Shown here piece by piece: positions 32,406-41,891 of a stretch of 64,000 bases of DNA (positions are counted from its first letter, which is position 1; every line of letters begins with the position of its first letter). The position numbers were made by a program, and so were the translations under genes. The DNA lies in the NCBI GenBank assembly GCA_963704565.1, contig OY969917.1:1798001-1862000 (forward strand), read 5' to 3'. The notes beneath the pieces were generated by a model, which did not search any database, was not told the DNA's origin, and saw only the letters and a list, made by a program, of their open reading frames with translations. The stretch is from Rhodoblastus sp963704565 (GTDB lineage: Bacteria; Pseudomonadota; Alphaproteobacteria; Rhizobiales; Beijerinckiaceae).

Positions 32406-32438
32406 TTTCTGTCCTCCTGGCATCACCCCGCAGCCTGA

Positions 32439-32468
32439 CTCCCTTTCCCCATGAATGGGGAGAGGGAG
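32439..32468. repeat. Small palindromic element upstream of the M20 dipeptidase gene
   Basis: The arms 32439-32450 and 32457-32468 pair over 12 bp with one G-T wobble and a 6-nt loop. The pyrimidine-rich arm followed by its purine-rich partner looks like a dispersed intergenic repeat. It lies between two divergent genes, so it could also be part of their control region. Confidence 0.45.
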
Positions 32469-32536
32469 AGGCGCTCGCCGCGTGACGCCACTCCCGTCTG
32501 CTGGTAGTTTACCACACGATTCATCTTGGAGCCGTC

Positions 32537-33922
32537 ATGTCCAATCTCGATAAAGCGCTGGCCGCGCTCGACGCCGGCCATCAGGGGGCGCTGGACCGCC
32601 TGTTCGAACTGCTGCGCATTCGTTCGATCTCCACCGACCCCGCTTATGCGGGCGATTGCGTCGCCGCCGCCGAATGGCTCGCGACCCAGTTGCGCGCCAT
32701 CGGCTTCGAGGCCTCCGTGCGCCCGACCGCCGGCCATCCGATGGTGGTCGGCAAGGCCAAGGCGGCGCGGCCGGACGCGCCGCATGTGCTGTTCTACGGC
32801 CATTACGACGTGCAGCCGGTCGATCCGCTGGAATTGTGGAGCGCCGATCCCTTCGCGCCGGCGCTCAAGGAATCCGGAGTTGGCCGCAGGCAGATCGTCG
32901 CGCGCGGCGCCGCCGACGACAAGGGCCAGCTGATGACCTTCGTCGAGGCCTGCCGGGCGCTGCGGACCAATGGCGAACTTCCGTGTACTGTCAGCGTACT
33001 GTTTGAGGGCGAAGAAGAATCCGGCTCCCCCTCGCTGCCCGCTTTCATCGCCGAAAACGCCAAGGAGCTGAAGGCCGATCTGATGCTGGTCTGCGACACC
33101 AATATGTGGACTCGCGACACGCCGCTGATCACCTGCATGCTGCGCGGCCTGGCGCTGGAGGAGGTCATTATCAATGGCGCGAGCCGCGATCTCCATTCCG
33201 GCATGTTCGGCGGCCCCGCCGTCAATCCGATCCATGTCCTGGCGCGGATCGTCGCCGGCCTGCACGACGAGGACGGCCGCGTGACCCTGCCGGGCTTTTA
33301 CGAGGGCGTCCCCGAACTGCCGCCCGAGATCAAGGCGCAATGGGCGGCGCTCGATTTCAGCGAGGCCGCCTTTCTTGGCGATGTCGGCCTGTCGACGCCG
33401 GCGGGCGAAGCGAATTTTTCCGTTCTGGAGCAGATCTGGGCGCGGCCGACCTGCGATGTCAACGGCATTGTCGGCGGCTATACCGGCGAAGGCTCCAAGA
33501 CCGTGCTGCCGGCGCAGGCGAGCGCCAAATTCTCGTTCCGGCTGGTCGGCAAGCAGAATCCGCAGGCCGTCATCGACACCTTCCGCGACTATGTGCGCGC
33601 CAGCCTGCCGTCCGACTGCAAGGCGGAATTCCTGAGCCATGGCGCGAGCCCGGCTCTGTCTTTGTCCTTTCAGTCCGAGGCGATCCAGCGCGCCAGCCGC
33701 GCGCTCGAACAGGAATGGGGCAAGCCCGCCGTGCTGGCCGCCTCCGGCGGCTCGATCCCGGTGGTCGGCCTGTTCAAGCGCGAGCTGAAAATCAATTCGC
33801 TGATGGTCGGCTTCGGCCTCGACGACGACCGCATCCATTCGCCCAACGAGAAATACGAATTGTCCTCGTTCCAAAAGGGCGCGCGGAGCTGGGCGCGCAT
33901 TCTCGCCGCGCTGGCGGAGTGA
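32537..33922 (+). CDS. M20-family dipeptidase
   Basis: A 461-residue zinc peptidase with GGAG upstream of the ATG. M20 metal ligands are visible: His in FYGHYDVQPVD, the bridging Asp in RGAADDKGQL, the Glu pair in FEGEEESGSPS, Asp in VCDTNMW and a late His in DRIHSPNEKYEL. The dimerisation (lid) domain contains NGIVGGYTGEGSKTVLP and the catalytic His region DLHSGMFGG. Members of this carnosinase/DapE-like branch hydrolyse dipeptides in the cytoplasm. It stands alone, and the next gene lies 158 bp downstream. Confidence 0.92.
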   Translation: MSNLDKALAALDAGHQGALDRLFELLRIRSISTDPAYAGDCVAAAEWLATQLRAIGFEASVRPTAGHPMVVGKAKAARPDAPHVLFYGHYDVQPVDPLELWSADPFAPALKESGVGRRQIVARGAADDKGQLMTFVEACRALRTNGELPCTVSVLFEGEEESGSPSLPAFIAENAKELKADLMLVCDTNMWTRDTPLITCMLRGLALEEVIINGASRDLHSGMFGGPAVNPIHVLARIVAGLHDEDGRVTLPGFYEGVPELPPEIKAQWAALDFSEAAFLGDVGLSTPAGEANFSVLEQIWARPTCDVNGIVGGYTGEGSKTVLPAQASAKFSFRLVGKQNPQAVIDTFRDYVRASLPSDCKAEFLSHGASPALSLSFQSEAIQRASRALEQEWGKPAVLAASGGSIPVVGLFKRELKINSLMVGFGLDDDRIHSPNEKYELSSFQKGARSWARILAALAE

Positions 33923-34080
33923 GGCGAACGAAAAGCGAAAATTGGCGCAAAGCCGATTCGTGCCGGTTTTGATCCGGAAACGATCGGCCAGTCCCGTTTT
34001 TGGCCAATGCCGGCCGGCGCCCAAAAAATCCTTTTTTAACCAACGCAACCATCCGCGCCACGCGCAAAAAAGGCCGCCCG

Positions 34081-34755
34081 TTGCTTCCCTGGATTCTTCT
34101 CGATACGGCGCAAATTCCCGGCGGCGGCGCGCTGCGCCTGAAACGGCGCGGGACCGAGTTTTCCATCATGCTCGGCGACAACGAGCTGATGAATTCGCGG
34201 CTCGGCGGCTCCGAGGCGGCCTTGGCCGAACTAAGCGCCGCGCGGATCGAGAATCGCCCGGCCCAAAAAATTCTGATCGGCGGGCTGGGCATGGGCTTCA
34301 CCTTGCGCGCCGCTTTGGCGGCTTTCGAGTCTTCGGCGACCATCGAAGTCGCGGAGCTTGTGCCGGCCGTCATAAACTGGGCGCGCGGGCCGATGGCCGA
34401 AATCTTCGCCGGCTCGCTCGACGATCGGCGCACGAAAATCCACGCGGGCGATGTTCTGCGGCTCATCCAATCGCGCCGCGCCGCCTATGACGCCATCTTG
34501 CTCGATGTGGACAATGGCCCGGACGGCCTGACCCGCGCCGCCAACGATGAATTGTACCAGGGCGCCGGCCTGCTGGCCGCAAGAACCGCCCTGAAACCCG
34601 GCGGCCTTCTCGCCGTCTGGTCCGCCGGCCAGGACGCGGCTTTCGCCGCCCGATTGCGCAAGGCCGGCTTTGCGGTCGATGAGCAACGCGTGCGCGCCAA
34701 AGGCGTCAAGGGCTCCAAACATGTGATCTGGCTCGCCACGCGCCCGAACAAATAG
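34081..34755 (+). CDS. Spermidine synthase-like methyltransferase-fold protein
   Basis: A 224-residue protein if translation starts at the TTG at 34081, which has AAGG upstream and opens with LLPWILLDTA, the natural domain start. A TTG at 34000 would add 27 poorly conserved-looking residues. The Rossmann core is seen in KILIGGLGMGFTLRAAL, the acidic ligand in IEVAELVPAVINWAR, and YDAILLDVDNGPDGL. This is the spermine/spermidine synthase fold, but the family also includes proteins of unknown activity, so aminopropyl transfer is not assured. A good terminator follows. Confidence 0.8.
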   Translation: MLPWILLDTAQIPGGGALRLKRRGTEFSIMLGDNELMNSRLGGSEAALAELSAARIENRPAQKILIGGLGMGFTLRAALAAFESSATIEVAELVPAVINWARGPMAEIFAGSLDDRRTKIHAGDVLRLIQSRRAAYDAILLDVDNGPDGLTRAANDELYQGAGLLAARTALKPGGLLAVWSAGQDAAFAARLRKAGFAVDEQRVRAKGVKGSKHVIWLATRPNK

Positions 34756-34835
34756 GCACAAGCCGCGATCCGCGATTCGTTCCGGTCTTATTCCCGTCCC
34801 GGTCCAGAATTCCCGTTTTGGGGCTTAAACCAAGA

Positions 34836-34869
34836 TTAACGGCCAATGGCCTGTTAACCTTATTTTTTT
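34836..34869 (+). terminator. Rho-independent terminator
   Basis: A stem formed by 34836-34844 and 34848-34857 (TTAAC and GGCC arms, one bulged T) is followed by a T-rich run at 34861-34869. It would end the spermidine-synthase-like transcript. The T run overlaps the stop codon of the convergent YcgN-type gene. Confidence 0.65.
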
Positions 34870-35378
34870 CGGCGCGGCTTTTTCGCCGCCTGGGGGACTT
34901 TGCCCGGCCAGGCGACAATATGGTCGAGCAAAGCCTCGACCGGCATTTCGTCCTCCAGCGCGCCGACCCGGCCGAGAACGGAAATCCCCGCCTCGACCAC
35001 GCTTTCCCGCCGGCCGCTGACCAAAGGGTGCCAGTCGGGCAGGTCTTCGCCGCGCGCCAGCAGCCGATAGGCGCAAGTCGGCGGCAGCCAGGTCAGGCTG
35101 GCGGCGCTGTCCGGGGTCAGGCGGATGCAATCCCTCACCCGCCGCGCGCGATGGCCATAGTCGCGACAGCGCGCCGTCGCGGGGTCGAACAGGCGGCAGC
35201 CGACATCGGTGAAATGGATCTCGCCGCTGTCCTCGTCCTCCAGCTTGACCAGACAGCAGCGGCCGCAGCCGTCGCACAGGCTTTCCCATTCGGCTCTGGA
35301 AAAATCGGAAAGCTTTCTGCCGCGCCAGAATTGTTCGCCTTGCGAACCGACGGCGCGCTTATTTTTCGTCTCGGACAT
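34860..35378 (-). CDS. YcgN/UPF0260-type cysteine-cluster protein
   Basis: A 172-residue protein. It has the CxxCxxCC-like cluster (SLCDGCGRCCLVKLEDED), plus CRLFDPATARCRDY, DCIRLTP and LPPTCAYRLLARGEDLPDWH, which match the UPF0260/YcgN family. Members are thought to bind a metal through the cysteines; the biological role is unknown. The ATG at 35378 is chosen because the conserved N-terminus (QFWRGRKLSDFSRAEWESLC) follows shortly. It converges with the preceding gene and diverges from the penicillin-binding protein gene. Confidence 0.92.
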   Translation of the reverse strand: MSETKNKRAVGSQGEQFWRGRKLSDFSRAEWESLCDGCGRCCLVKLEDEDSGEIHFTDVGCRLFDPATARCRDYGHRARRVRDCIRLTPDSAASLTWLPPTCAYRLLARGEDLPDWHPLVSGRRESVVEAGISVLGRVGALEDEMPVEALLDHIVAWPGKVPQAAKKPRRKK

Positions 35379-35513
35379 GACCTGTTTCAAAATGGCGCGG
35401 ATCGCGCTGGCGCGGATTTTGCCCTTGCAGGCTGAAGGCGTTAAGGCAATGTTAAGGCGTCGGCGCGGGCTTTCTGTCAAGGCCCGCGAGGTTGGGAATG
35501 GAGCGGGGCCGCC

Positions 35514-37736
35514 TTGGCCTATGATTTCAGCAAAGCCAGATGGTTCCGCGCGCTGCGCAACGCGCTGCTCGCCTTCGATTCCTGGATCGACAGCACGATT
35601 TATTCGGCCGGCGTGGAATCGGGCGAGCTATGGCGCGATTTTTCCAGCTTCATGGAGCGGTTCCATGCGCGCGGCGCGACCCGCTTCGCGGCCGATCTGG
35701 CCTGCGAGGGGCTGACGCTCGGCGTGTTCGGCGGGCTCGTCATCGTCGCCCTGGCCCAGCCCGCCTTCCGCCTCACCGGCGCGCGCGACTGGCTGAAGCA
35801 GACCGATCTCGCCGTCACCTTCCAGGACCGTTATGGCAAGGAAGTCGGCCGGCGCGGCATCCTGCATGACGACGCGGTGCCGCTCGACGAATATCCCGAT
35901 TACGTGATCCAGGCCGTGCTTGCGACCGAGGACCGCCGCTTTTACGACCATTGGGGCGTCGATCCGATCGGCCTGTTGCGGGCGCTGACGGTCAACGCCC
36001 GCGCCTCCGGCGTGGTGCAGGGCGGCTCGACCCTGACCCAGCAGCTCGCGAAAAACCTGTTCCTGTCCAACGAGCGCACCCTCACCCGCAAGATCAACGA
36101 GGCCTTCCTCGCCTTCTGGCTGGAATCGCATCTCACCAAAAAGCAGATTTTGCGGCTCTATCTCGACCGCGCTTATATGGGCGGCGGCACATTCGGCATC
36201 CAGGCGGCGGCGCAATTCTATTTCGGCCGCTCGATCAAGGACGTGACGCTGGCCCAGGCGGCCATGCTCGCCGGCCTGTTCAAGGCGCCGACCAAATTCG
36301 CGCCCCACGTCAACCTGCCCGCCGCCCGCGCCCGCGCCAACGAAGTGCTCAACAATATGGTCGTGGCCGGCTATCTGCAGGAGAACCAGATCGCCGACGC
36401 CCTGCGCCATCCCGCCTCGCCGGTCGATCGCGGCCCGGTGGGCTCGGCACCCGACTGGTATCTCGACTGGGCCTTCAACGAGGTCAGGGCATTGGCCGAC
36501 GCCGGCAAGCTCGGCAAGGACCGCGTGCTCACCGTGCGCGCCGCGCTCGATTCCGGCCTGCAGCAAAAAATCGAGGACACCATCGACCAGATGCTGCGCG
36601 AGAACGGCCCAAGCGCCAACGCCCATCAGGCGGCGGCCATCGTGCTGGAGCCCGACGGCGCGGTGCGGGCCTTGGTCGGCGGGCGCGACTATGCGGTGAG
36701 CCAGTTCAACCGCGTCACCGACGCCTTGCGCCAGCCGGGGTCGTCCTTCAAGCCCTATGTCTATCTCACCGCCCTGATGAGCGGGAAGTTCACCCCCGAC
36801 ACGGAGGTCGTGGACGCGCCGATCTGCCTCGGCAATTGGTGCCCGAAGAATTATGGCGGCAAATATTGGGGCCGCCTGCCTTTGTGGGAAGCGCTCGCCC
36901 ATTCGCTCAATACGGTGGCGGTGCGCCTGTCGATCGCGGTCGGCGACGGCAACGCCCGGCTCGGCCGCAAGCGGATCATCGCCACGGCGCGCCGGCTCGG
37001 CGTCACCGCGCCTTTGCCCGACACCCAGTCGCTGCCGCTCGGCGCCGACGAACTGAAGCCGATGGACCAGGCCACCGCTTATTCGGCCTTCGCCAATGGC
37101 GGCAAGAGGATCGCGCCCTATGCGGCGCTGGAGATCTACAACAGCCGCGGCGAACTGGTTTACAGCCATGACCGCGACGGCGAAAAGCCGCTCCAGGTCG
37201 TCGACCCGCGCTATGTCGTCGAACTCGTTTCGATGATGCATGAGGTGGTCCAGCAGGGCACCGGCCGGCGCGCCCAGCTTCCGGGGATCGAGGTCGCCGG
37301 CAAGACCGGCACCACCAACGATTACAAGGATGCCTGGTTCTGCGGCTATACCGGCAATTTCGTCGGCGTGGTCTGGTACGGCAACGACGACAGCGAGCCG
37401 ATGAACAAGGTGACCGGCGGCACCCTGCCCGCGGCGACCTGGCACGACATCATGCAATACGCGCACACCGGCGTCGATCTGAAACCCCTGCCCGGCATGA
37501 CGCTCGAAGCGCAGCAGGCGCCGCCGGCCCAGGCCGCCGACGCCGGCGGCGTCCAGGTCTTGAAGCCGCGCGAGCAATTGTCGCGCAAAGCCTCGGAAGC
37601 GCTGGGGACAATCGAAAACCTGATGAAATCGTCCGGCGAAATCCACGGTGGCCTGGAATTGCCCCGCCGCCATTATGCGCAGGCCGAAACGGTCTTCGCC
37701 CCTCGGCGGCTGTCGCCGGTGATCGATCTGCGCTGA
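35514..37736 (+). CDS. Class A penicillin-binding protein (PBP1A-type transglycosylase/transpeptidase)
   Basis: A 740-residue bifunctional peptidoglycan synthase. One membrane anchor lies near residues 65-85 (LTLGVFGGLVIVALAQP). The GT51 transglycosylase domain shows the catalytic Glu in VLATEDRRFYDHWGVDPIG, GGSTLTQQLAKNLFL and RKINEAFLAFWLE. The transpeptidase domain has SSFK (active Ser near 409), the SLN motif (AHSLNT) and KTGTTNDYKDAWF near 597. The start is a TTG at 35514 with GGAG upstream. It builds and cross-links glycan strands in the periplasm. Confidence 0.94.
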   Translation: MAYDFSKARWFRALRNALLAFDSWIDSTIYSAGVESGELWRDFSSFMERFHARGATRFAADLACEGLTLGVFGGLVIVALAQPAFRLTGARDWLKQTDLAVTFQDRYGKEVGRRGILHDDAVPLDEYPDYVIQAVLATEDRRFYDHWGVDPIGLLRALTVNARASGVVQGGSTLTQQLAKNLFLSNERTLTRKINEAFLAFWLESHLTKKQILRLYLDRAYMGGGTFGIQAAAQFYFGRSIKDVTLAQAAMLAGLFKAPTKFAPHVNLPAARARANEVLNNMVVAGYLQENQIADALRHPASPVDRGPVGSAPDWYLDWAFNEVRALADAGKLGKDRVLTVRAALDSGLQQKIEDTIDQMLRENGPSANAHQAAAIVLEPDGAVRALVGGRDYAVSQFNRVTDALRQPGSSFKPYVYLTALMSGKFTPDTEVVDAPICLGNWCPKNYGGKYWGRLPLWEALAHSLNTVAVRLSIAVGDGNARLGRKRIIATARRLGVTAPLPDTQSLPLGADELKPMDQATAYSAFANGGKRIAPYAALEIYNSRGELVYSHDRDGEKPLQVVDPRYVVELVSMMHEVVQQGTGRRAQLPGIEVAGKTGTTNDYKDAWFCGYTGNFVGVVWYGNDDSEPMNKVTGGTLPAATWHDIMQYAHTGVDLKPLPGMTLEAQQAPPAQAADAGGVQVLKPREQLSRKASEALGTIENLMKSSGEIHGGLELPRRHYAQAETVFAPRRLSPVIDLR

Positions 37737-37871
37737 CGCGGGCCGGGGCGCGGCAATGCGCTTCGCCGCAAGCTGAAATCCGGGCCGCGCCTTGTGAATC
37801 GGCGGCGCTTGACGAGCCGGAGCCGGCGCGTATTCTCTTGGCCGTTTCAGCTTGAACCTTGGAGACTGCTC

Positions 37872-38069
37872 ATGTCGGAAGTCGGCGCCGTCAACAAGAA
37901 CGATCAGAAGCTGCTCGCCAAAACCGAATTCAAGGGCAACGACCACAATCAGAAAATCTGGGCGGTCCAATGCAGCCATCCCGGCTGCGGCCATGTCTAT
38001 GGCGTCAACGGCTCCGATTTCCATGAACGCAAATGCCCCAAATGCCAGGGCGGCGCGCACGGTCTTTGA
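37872..38069 (+). CDS. Small zinc-ribbon protein, unknown function
   Basis: A 65-residue protein. GGAG seven bases upstream of the ATG at 37872 fixes the start. Two Cys pairs (CSHPGC and CPKC) around a short beta-rich segment (GHVYGVNGSDFHERK) fit a zinc ribbon. The first half is polar and charged. No family was recognised. It ends against the convergent murJ gene with an 18-bp gap holding a hairpin. Confidence 0.75.
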   Translation: MSEVGAVNKNDQKLLAKTEFKGNDHNQKIWAVQCSHPGCGHVYGVNGSDFHERKCPKCQGGAHGL

Positions 38070-38078
38070 GGGACTTTC

Positions 38079-38104
38079 CGCGCCGGATCATTGCTTCCGG
38101 CGCG
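38079..38104. terminator. Hairpin between convergent zinc-ribbon and murJ genes
   Basis: A perfect 9-bp GC-rich stem (38079-38087 with 38096-38104, 8-nt loop) spans the stop codon of murJ. There is no U-tract on either side, so termination function is plausible but unproven. Confidence 0.4.
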
Positions 38105-39644
38105 TCAACCGACCAAGCCCCATCTGGGCGGCGGTGACGCCGAGCGCCCGGCAGAAGCCGACGACCGCGCCGGCATAGACGGTCGCGCCGACGATCCCCA
38201 GCAGAGCGAGCGCGATCGGCCCGCCCAAAAGGCCGAACCGGTGGCCGAACGCGACGAAAGGCCCCTGAAGGACGAGCGCGACATTGGCGAGCAGCACCGC
38301 CGAAGTGGCGGCGGCCATGACCACGCCCTTGAGAAGGGCGTCGGGCTGGAACAGAAAACGCCGCCCGCCGATCACCATCAGCGCGATCAGATTGACCCAG
38401 GCGTTGACCGAAGTCGCCAGCGCGATGCCCGCCGCGCCCATTGGCTTGTAGAGTACGATTTTCAACAGCAGATTGACCGCCAGCGCCCCGAGCGAAACCA
38501 TCATCGGCGTCCTGGTGTCGCCCATGGCTTGAAAGCCGGAGCGCAAGGCGTTGATCGCGACCACCGCCAGCAGGCCGAAGCCATAGGCGCGCAGCACGGA
38601 GGCGGTGGCGATCGTGTCCGCCGCATGGAAGGCGCCACGCTGGAACAGCGCGCCCACGATCAGATCGGGGATAAGGACGAAGGCGACGGCGAAAGGCGCG
38701 GTCAAAGTCAGGGTCATGGCCAGGGTGCGGTTCTGCGCGGTAAAGGCCCCCGCCCAGTCCTCGCGCGCGAAACAGCGGCTCATTTCCGGCAGCAGCACCG
38801 TGCCTGCGGCCACGCCGACCAAACCCACCGGCAGCAGATAAAGCCGGTCGGCGTAATAGATCGAGGACAAGCCGCCGGTCGGCAGCAGCGAGCCGATGAT
38901 CGTATCGGCGAACATGGCGATCTGCACCCCCGCCGAGCCGATCACCGCCGGCCCGAACATGCGGAAGAAGGCGCGCACGTCGGCGGTCAGTTGAGGCCGC
39001 GCGAGCTTTTCCATCACATGCATCCGCCGCGCCGAAAAGGTCAGCAAGGCCAGTTGCGCCACGCCCGAGGCGGTCACGCCCGCGGCGGCCGCATAAGCCG
39101 CGTTGGGAAACAGGAAAGACACCGCGAGAAAGGCCATGATCACGAGATTGAACAGAACCTGCGCGAAAGCCGGCAAAGCGAATTTGCCATGGGCGTTCAA
39201 GGTTCCCGAATGAAGCGTGACCAGAGTGATGCAGAACAGATAGGGGAAAGTGATCCGGGTCAATTTGACCGCGAGGGCGAATTTTTCCGGCTCGGCGGCA
39301 AAGCCCGGCGCCAGGAGATGGACGAAAGCGGGCATGAAGATCCAGCCCAGCGCCAGGGTCACGAGCTGGGAAAGCACCAGCAAAGTGAAAATCTGATCGG
39401 CGAAATGGCGCGCCGCCCAAATGTCGGATTGCTCGTAAATCCGCAGATAGGTCGGGACATAGGCGGCGTTGAAGGCGCCCTCGCCGAAAATCGCCCGGAA
39501 ATGGCTGGGCAGGCGAATGGCGACCGCGAAAGCGTCGCCCATCGCGCCGGCGCCAATGAAGGCGCTGACCATGACGTCGCGCAGAAACCCGGCCAACCGC
39601 GACAGCAGCGTGATCCCGCTGACCGAGAAGAAATTTCTGTACAT
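38088..39644 (-). CDS. murJ: Lipid II flippase MurJ (MviN)
   Basis: A 518-residue polytopic membrane protein with about 14 hydrophobic segments. It begins MYRNFFSVSGITLLSRLAGF and contains the MurJ signatures FLRDVMVSAFIGAGAMGDAF, FNAAYVPTYLRIYE and ALRSGFQAMGDTRTPMMVS. It moves lipid II across the inner membrane for peptidoglycan synthesis. It fits functionally with the nearby PBP1A-type protein, but they are convergent rather than in an operon. It diverges from the deacetylase gene across 169 bp. Confidence 0.96.
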   Translation of the reverse strand: MYRNFFSVSGITLLSRLAGFLRDVMVSAFIGAGAMGDAFAVAIRLPSHFRAIFGEGAFNAAYVPTYLRIYEQSDIWAARHFADQIFTLLVLSQLVTLALGWIFMPAFVHLLAPGFAAEPEKFALAVKLTRITFPYLFCITLVTLHSGTLNAHGKFALPAFAQVLFNLVIMAFLAVSFLFPNAAYAAAAGVTASGVAQLALLTFSARRMHVMEKLARPQLTADVRAFFRMFGPAVIGSAGVQIAMFADTIIGSLLPTGGLSSIYYADRLYLLPVGLVGVAAGTVLLPEMSRCFAREDWAGAFTAQNRTLAMTLTLTAPFAVAFVLIPDLIVGALFQRGAFHAADTIATASVLRAYGFGLLAVVAINALRSGFQAMGDTRTPMMVSLGALAVNLLLKIVLYKPMGAAGIALATSVNAWVNLIALMVIGGRRFLFQPDALLKGVVMAAATSAVLLANVALVLQGPFVAFGHRFGLLGGPIALALLGIVGATVYAGAVVGFCRALGVTAAQMGLGRLTRRKQ

Positions 39645-39813
39645 GGGGCGGCGCCGCTCGGTTCTGGATCGAAGCTTGGGGCTCGCGCGCCTCGCGACGC
39701 GGCGGGGATCGGAAAGCGAGACTCAAGCTTTTTGCTTTTCGGCGTCAAGCTCTATGCCGCGCCGCGAAAATGCGCAAGAAAGGGGCTTGGCCGCGTCCCA
39801 CGCCTCATCGCTC

Positions 39814-40659
39814 ATGTTCTCATCAGCTTTCGCGCTCTGCGCCGACGATTTCGCCCTTTCGCCCGCCGTCACCCGGGGGATTGTCGAAGCTTTGGCCGCC
39901 GGCCGGCTGACCGCGACCGCGGCGATGACAACCCAGAAAAACTGGCCCGAGGCGGCGAAAGCCTTTCGCGATCTTGGCCCCGACGCCGATCTCGGCCTGC
40001 ATTTCAACCTGACGCTCGGCGGGCCTCTGGGCAAAATGCCGGCCTTCGCGCCCGATGGAACTTTTCCGGCGATGAACGCCATCGTCCCCGCCGCCTGGCG
40101 CCGCGCCTTGCCGCGCGCGGAAATCCGCGACGAAATGCGCCGCCAGCTCGACGCTTTCGAACACGCCTTCGGCGCGCCGCCGGATTTTGTCGACGGCCAC
40201 CAGCATGTCCAGGTTCTGCCGGGAATCGCCGACGATCTGATCGCCGAGCTGAGCGAGCGCGGGCTGGCGGGAAAGGTCTGGCTGCGCGACAGCGCCGACC
40301 GGCCGAAGCGAATTTTCGCCCGGGGCAGACATCGGGGCAAGGCGCTGACGGTTTCGGGACTGGCGCGCGGCTTCCGCGCCAAGGCCAAAGCGGCGGGTTT
40401 CGCGCTCAATGACGGCTTTTCCGGCTTTTCCGATTTCGACGCAAAAGCGGATTACGCCGAGGATTTCTCCAGCTATTTGCGCGCGCCCGGCGCGAGGCCG
40501 CTGATTATGTGCCATCCGGGCCATGTGGACGAGGAACTGGCGCGGCTCGATCCGGTGACCCATTCGCGCGAAGCCGAGCTGGCCTTTCTGCTGTCCGACC
40601 GTTTTGCGCAAATCCTGGACGCGGCGGGCGCAAGACTTGTGCGGCTCTCGGCGATCTAG
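39814..40659 (+). CDS. ChbG/HpnK-family (YdjC-type) carbohydrate deacetylase
   Basis: A 281-residue protein with YdjC motifs: the metal-binding pair in FALCADDFALSP, LGLHFNLTLGGPL, the His ligands in FVDGHQHVQVLPGI, and IMCHPGHVDEELARLD. The family removes N-acetyl groups from small glycosides. One branch, HpnK, acts in hopanoid head-group synthesis, but no other hopanoid gene lies here, so the substrate is left open. The ATG at 39814 is chosen at the conserved domain edge; the frame extends upstream with low-quality sequence. Confidence 0.85.
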   Translation: MFSSAFALCADDFALSPAVTRGIVEALAAGRLTATAAMTTQKNWPEAAKAFRDLGPDADLGLHFNLTLGGPLGKMPAFAPDGTFPAMNAIVPAAWRRALPRAEIRDEMRRQLDAFEHAFGAPPDFVDGHQHVQVLPGIADDLIAELSERGLAGKVWLRDSADRPKRIFARGRHRGKALTVSGLARGFRAKAKAAGFALNDGFSGFSDFDAKADYAEDFSSYLRAPGARPLIMCHPGHVDEELARLDPVTHSREAELAFLLSDRFAQILDAAGARLVRLSAI

Positions 40660-40696
40660 AGTTTTCCCTTCCTTCGGAATCGGAAAAATGCTCTAG
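40656..40696. repeat. Imperfect palindrome after the deacetylase gene
   Basis: Arms CTAGAG-TTTTCC (40656-40667) and GGAAAA-atg-CTCTAG (40682-40696) pair with a 3-nt bulge. The first arm overlaps the stop codon. The sequence looks like a dispersed intergenic palindrome that may double as a terminator. Confidence 0.5.
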
Positions 40697-40810
40697 CTCA
40701 TTGTTTCAACGTATACTCTCGTCCAAAAAGTCCGCAACGTTTTGGGAATATGCGGGAAGATAGCGAACACGCCACAAGCGAAATGAACGCCCCGCCACCA
40801 TGTTCAGCCC

Positions 40811-41032
40811 GTGGCTGAAATAAGAACCGTTACCACTCTCAGACCCAAGCGCGACGAAATCCTTCGATCCCTGCGCCCCTATGAGCGCTAGGTCGAGCAA
40901 GCCCGCGCCGATCTCGCCCATATCAACGCGGCGATCCGCATCTTTGAGGCAACCGGCGGCCACAAGGACATGCCGCGATATGTGGATATCCAACACCTCT
41001 TCAATAGCTACAATATTATAGCTAATATATAG
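40811..41032 (+). pseudogene. Remnant of a small protein gene with an internal stop
   Basis: From a GTG at 40811 the frame reads a plausible helical protein (LRPKRDEILRSLRPYER, then QARADLAHINAAIRIFEA and YVDIQHLF) that is broken by TAG at 40889-40891 and runs into AT-rich sequence ending at 41032. The composition before and after the stop is alike, which suggests one decayed gene rather than two. No family name was assigned. It lies at the edge of an AT-rich, probably acquired patch. Confidence 0.5.
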
Positions 41033-41891
41033 CGATGCCATTATACCCACCAAAGCACGAGCTGACAAATTTATTAGAACCTATTATCATATAAGCATTA
41101 CCTAGATATATCATTTGGTGGCTAGGCGTATAAAATTTTCCGGTAAGCTCTATCGATTTCTTATTGAGAAACTTAAAACTCATAACTTCATCATCGTTAT
41201 GGTCATATATAATGATGGTGCTGGCGTCTGGTCGCTTCCGGCGAACTGATTCAGAGACCCATACCTTCCCATCATCTATTCTAGCGATTAGATCGCCTCT
41301 GTCGTCAAACAAGCGGAGTGTGGAAATTATAAGCGACCCATCATCGCGTTTCTTAACAGCAATTAACGTGAGACCGCCGACGCTTAGAATGTTGTTTAGT
41401 GCCTGCACAGCCCCACCACCAGAAAAAACAGTAAAATAACCACTCGTAATATTGCACTTTGTCAGAGGCTGTGGAATATTGGCTGGGTATAGCACTCCAT
41501 AATTTTTTTCTAAGTCACGAACATTATGTGCGTTATATAGAATATAAAAAAACAAAGTAAATGCTATAGTAATTACGATCATTGCTGTTGCGCGTAGCCT
41601 CAGTGCCAATTCGTGATGTAAATACACAGCCCAACAAGCGGTCAGGCACGATATAACGATTAACGTTCCATCAGCAAGCATGTTGTCTAATAACATTCCA
41701 ATCATCGCAAATGGAATCGCGATTACGATAGCAACATCGCTGACAATAGGTTTATACTTCTCCAATATGGACTTGAGTGCTGTGCTATCTTCTGCGACGT
41801 TGGTAAGCGATTGCTCGCGCAGTTCTTTGCGCGCGAGTTTAGCTGCTCTGCGTTGTTCCGACCGTAATTGCTGCCTTGTTTCGCCCGCCAT
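41022..41891 (-). CDS. AT-rich membrane protein of unknown function
   Basis: A 289-residue protein in sequence clearly lower in GC than neighbouring genes, suggesting recent transfer. The N-terminus is a charged helix (QLRSEQRRAAKLARKEL). Three hydrophobic segments follow at about 50-70, 72-92 and 100-122 (IVIAIPFAMIGMLLDNML, TLIVISCLTACWAVYL, TAMIVITIAFTLFFYILY). The C-terminal 160 residues are soluble and beta-rich (STLRLFDDRGDLIARIDDGK). Nothing was recognised. It is flanked by a gene remnant on one side and a 173-bp gap without visible genes on the other. Confidence 0.7.
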   Translation of the reverse strand: MAGETRQQLRSEQRRAAKLARKELREQSLTNVAEDSTALKSILEKYKPIVSDVAIVIAIPFAMIGMLLDNMLADGTLIVISCLTACWAVYLHHELALRLRATAMIVITIAFTLFFYILYNAHNVRDLEKNYGVLYPANIPQPLTKCNITSGYFTVFSGGGAVQALNNILSVGGLTLIAVKKRDDGSLIISTLRLFDDRGDLIARIDDGKVWVSESVRRKRPDASTIIIYDHNDDEVMSFKFLNKKSIELTGKFYTPSHQMIYLGNAYMIIGSNKFVSSCFGGYNGIAIY

